Shown here piece after piece: positions 23,967 through 25,689 of a DNA stretch of 25,689 nucleotides. The position numbers and the translations under genes are program-made. The DNA comes from Anaerolineales bacterium (lineage in GTDB: Bacteria; Chloroflexota; Anaerolineae; Promineifilales; Promineifilaceae): NCBI GenBank assembly GCA_020432595.1, contig JAGQGA010000012.1, positions 1-25,689 of the forward strand. Reading direction: 5' to 3'. Numbering within the stretch: position 1 is the stretch's first letter; each line of letters starts with the position of its first letter. The notes beneath the pieces were generated by a model. That model saw only the letters and a list, made by a program, of their open reading frames with translations. It was not told the origin of the DNA and did not search any database.

Positions 23967-23974
23967 AATTGCCA

Positions 23975-24247
23975 ATGCTCTACATCATCGCCTACGACAC
24001 CCCCAGCGACAAACGCCGCACCAAACTCCACAAACTCCTCTGCGGTTTTGGCCGCTGGACCCAGTTCAGCCTGTTTGAATGCTACCTCTCTGAAAAAGAG
24101 CTGGTGCTGCTTCGCCACAAACTCGACAAATTGCTCGACGACAAAACCGACAACGTCCGTCTCTACCCCCTCTGCCAAACGTGCCAAAGCAAAGTCGAAA
24201 CAATTGGCAGTCCCCAACCACACGAAGATACGGTATACTTGCTGTGA
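23975..24247 (+). CDS. cas2: CRISPR adaptation protein Cas2
   Basis: 90 aa from the ATG at 23975; a TTG two codons upstream lies in the hairpin repeat. The opening MLYIIAYDTPSDKRR is typical, with D8 at the usual acidic position, and the ferredoxin-like fold length is normal. The end (CQTCQSKVETIG) is also common in Cas2. It forms the Cas1-Cas2 integrase. No ribosome binding site is visible because the hairpin occupies that place. Confidence 0.95.
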   Translation: MLYIIAYDTPSDKRRTKLHKLLCGFGRWTQFSLFECYLSEKELVLLRHKLDKLLDDKTDNVRLYPLCQTCQSKVETIGSPQPHEDTVYLL

Positions 24248-24544
24248 ATGCTGGCGCAGGCTGAGATTAGCTCGCCTGCGAGCGGCTGAGTACCCCACCT
24301 TCTAGCCTAGGGCACTCGCAGCCAAATCCCCCCATATTTGGGGTGCTGCACCTTAACAACCCGCAAAAAAGCGAAAACATACCTCACCCAGCCACGTAAC
24401 CGCTGACCTGCTCGCAACCTGCGAGCGAGTGGAAGAGAACTACCTGTTTCTGGCCGAAATGGGATAGAATGTGGGTTGAATATAAGTTCAACTGGCAAAA
24501 AACAAAGGGGAAATGGGGTAAACGGCCGTTGCCGCGAGCGCGGC
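24248..24544 (+). promoter_or_regulatory. CRISPR leader region
   Basis: 297 bases between cas2 and the first repeat; no gene is seen. It holds a possible hairpin right after cas2 (CGCAGGC 24255-24261 with GCCTGCG 24274-24280), a palindrome GCTCGC-CT-GCGAGC (24270-24283), and a related one GCTCGCA-ACC-TGCGAGC (24410-24426). An A-rich part (24487-24503) and one ACGGCCGT motif (24522-24529) follow. TAGAAT (24465-24470) and TATAAG (24481-24486) are possible -10 boxes, without convincing -35 partners. Orientation fits: the repeat reads toward ATTGAAAC away from this region, and the cas1-cas2 genes lie on this side. Confidence 0.75.
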
Positions 24545-25671
24545 GCCTGAACCCCCCAAGAATCGCCCTTGCGATTGAAACACTGAGCTGAGGGCGTTTC
24601 TATCCGGCGGGAAACATTCGAGCCTGAACCCCCCAAGAATCGCCCTTGCGATTGAAACTACAAATCCAAAACCAGCTTATAAAATGCTGGCTGGCCTGAA
24701 CCCCCCAAGAATCGCCCTTGCGATTGAAACCCTAAATTTGGAGTTGGACTGGTCATTTGTCCCCCTGCCTGAACCCCCCAAGAATCGCCCTTGCGATTGA
24801 AACTCTAATACCGCCTGGTGAGCAACGGCCGACCACCGGGCCTGAACCCCCCAAGAATCGCCCTTGCGATTGAAACATGACACCTTTTATTTTCCTCCTC
24901 CGGCTATGACGGGCCTGAACCCCCCAAGAATCGCCCTTGCGATTGAAACGCCAAACTTGTCTATAATGCCGGTCGTCCTCACCGCCTGAACCCCCCAAGA
25001 ATCGCCCTTGCGATTGAAACAAATTCTGGCAGGAACGCATACCACAAACCGAAGCGCCTGAACCCCCCAAGAATCGCCCTTGCGATTGAAACACTGATCG
25101 GCCGGTACCATCGCACGCGACTACCACGCCTGAACCCCCCAAGAATCGCCCTTGCGATTGAAACTCAATCAACTCGATGCCATCGTGCGTCCCCGCATAG
25201 GCCTGAACCCCCCAAGAATCGCCCTTGCGATTGAAACTCCACCCCATCTTGATAATTCCGCCACTCGTTTAGGCCTGAACCCCCCAAGAATCGCCCTTGC
25301 GATTGAAACCGTCACATTGATCCCGGCCGTTCGACAAACAATCTGGGCCTGAACCCCCCAAGAATCGCCCTTGCGATTGAAACTGCATGAGGGCGATGTG
25401 GTTTTTGTCCCCCGACCAGGCCTGAACCCCCCAAGAATCGCCCTTGCGATTGAAACTTGGCAAAGTTCACCGTTTGTAGACCTTCGCATGGCCTGAACCC
25501 CCCAAGAATCGCCCTTGCGATTGAAACTGATCTATTCAGCGAAAACCGCAAGACACGCCGAGGCCTGAACCCCCCAAGAATCGCCCTTGCGATTGAAACT
25601 GCACGCAAACATGGATAAACGATGAGGCAAACGCGCCTGAACCCCCCAAGAATCGCCCTTGCGATTGAAAG
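24545..25671 (+). CRISPR. CRISPR array, 16 repeats of 37 nt, 15 spacers of 34-40 nt
   Basis: Repeats start at 24545, 24622, 24694, 24767, 24840, 24913, 24984, 25056, 25128, 25201, 25273, 25347, 25420, 25491, 25563 and 25635. Each opens with GCCTGAACCCCCC and closes with GCGATTGAAAC. All are identical by eye except the last base of the final copy (G at 25671 instead of C). The inner part AATCGC-CCTT-GCGATT can form a 6-bp stem. Spacer lengths in order are 40, 35, 36, 36, 36, 34, 35, 35, 36, 35, 37, 36, 34, 35, 35. The 3' ATTGAAAC is the usual 8-nt crRNA handle. The altered final base suggests that 25635 is the terminal repeat, though the window ends 18 bases later. It is served by the type I-D genes directly upstream. 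Confidence 0.98.
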
Positions 25672-25689
25672 CCAAAGCTCAAATATGGC

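Noticed and set aside
24677..25608. Long - strand frames through the CRISPR array with a repeating peptide (FNRKGDSWGVQA)
   Set aside because: The peptide repeat is only the translated CRISPR repeat; spacers vary and no start signal is present.

Overview
The window looks like chromosomal DNA of a bacterium with moderately high GC, most likely a filamentous member of the Chloroflexota. This is inference from gene content (DUF4157 proteins of extracellular contractile injection systems, a MoxR/Bat aerotolerance-type cluster, a type I-D CRISPR system) and from its dense load of short intergenic repeats. A cyanobacterium is the main alternative. At least 30 copies of the palindrome ACGGCCGT are scattered through host-like genes on both sides of the window, so most of it has shared one genome for a long time. 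Nearly all genes read on the + strand.

Bases 1-7903 look like the tail of an eCIS (phage-tail-like contractile injection system) locus. It begins with the 3' part of an AAA+ ATPase gene. Two large cargo-type genes follow, each with an N-terminal DUF4157/eCIS-core domain and a different C-terminal enzyme. The first ends in an M15-type peptidoglycan peptidase. The second (1417 aa) ends in a papain-fold toxin domain and is followed at once by a small candidate immunity gene. In both cargo genes the 3' toxin part is much more AT-rich than the 5' carrier part, which suggests exchangeable toxin cartridges.

Bases 7961-11981 hold a damaged moxR-bat cluster. moxR stops after about 101 codons at a palindromic repeat, and the usual DUF58 gene is missing. 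In its place, on the - strand, sits a DUF4160-DUF2442 pair with a possible third small ORF. Then come batA and a long batB fused to a TPR (BatC-like) part.

Bases 12186-25689 are a type I-D CRISPR-Cas system. The order is a WYL-domain regulator, cas3' helicase, cas10d/csc3 with its HD domain, cas7d/csc2, cas5d/csc1, an interrupted stretch, cas6, cas4, an unrecognised small ORF carrying an in-frame TAG, cas1, cas2, a leader of about 300 bp, and an array of 16 repeats of 37 nt with 15 spacers. Between csc1 and cas6 are a 5' remnant of an earlier cas6, translationally coupled to csc1, and a broken antitoxin/PIN-toxin pair on the - strand. The interference genes are poorer in GC and in the ACGGCCGT motif than the cas6-cas4-cas1-cas2 part, so the operon looks stitched together at that point.

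Heptanucleotide tandem repeats fill several gaps between genes. In two genes (the ATPase and the first cargo gene) they lie inside the reading frame without breaking it.
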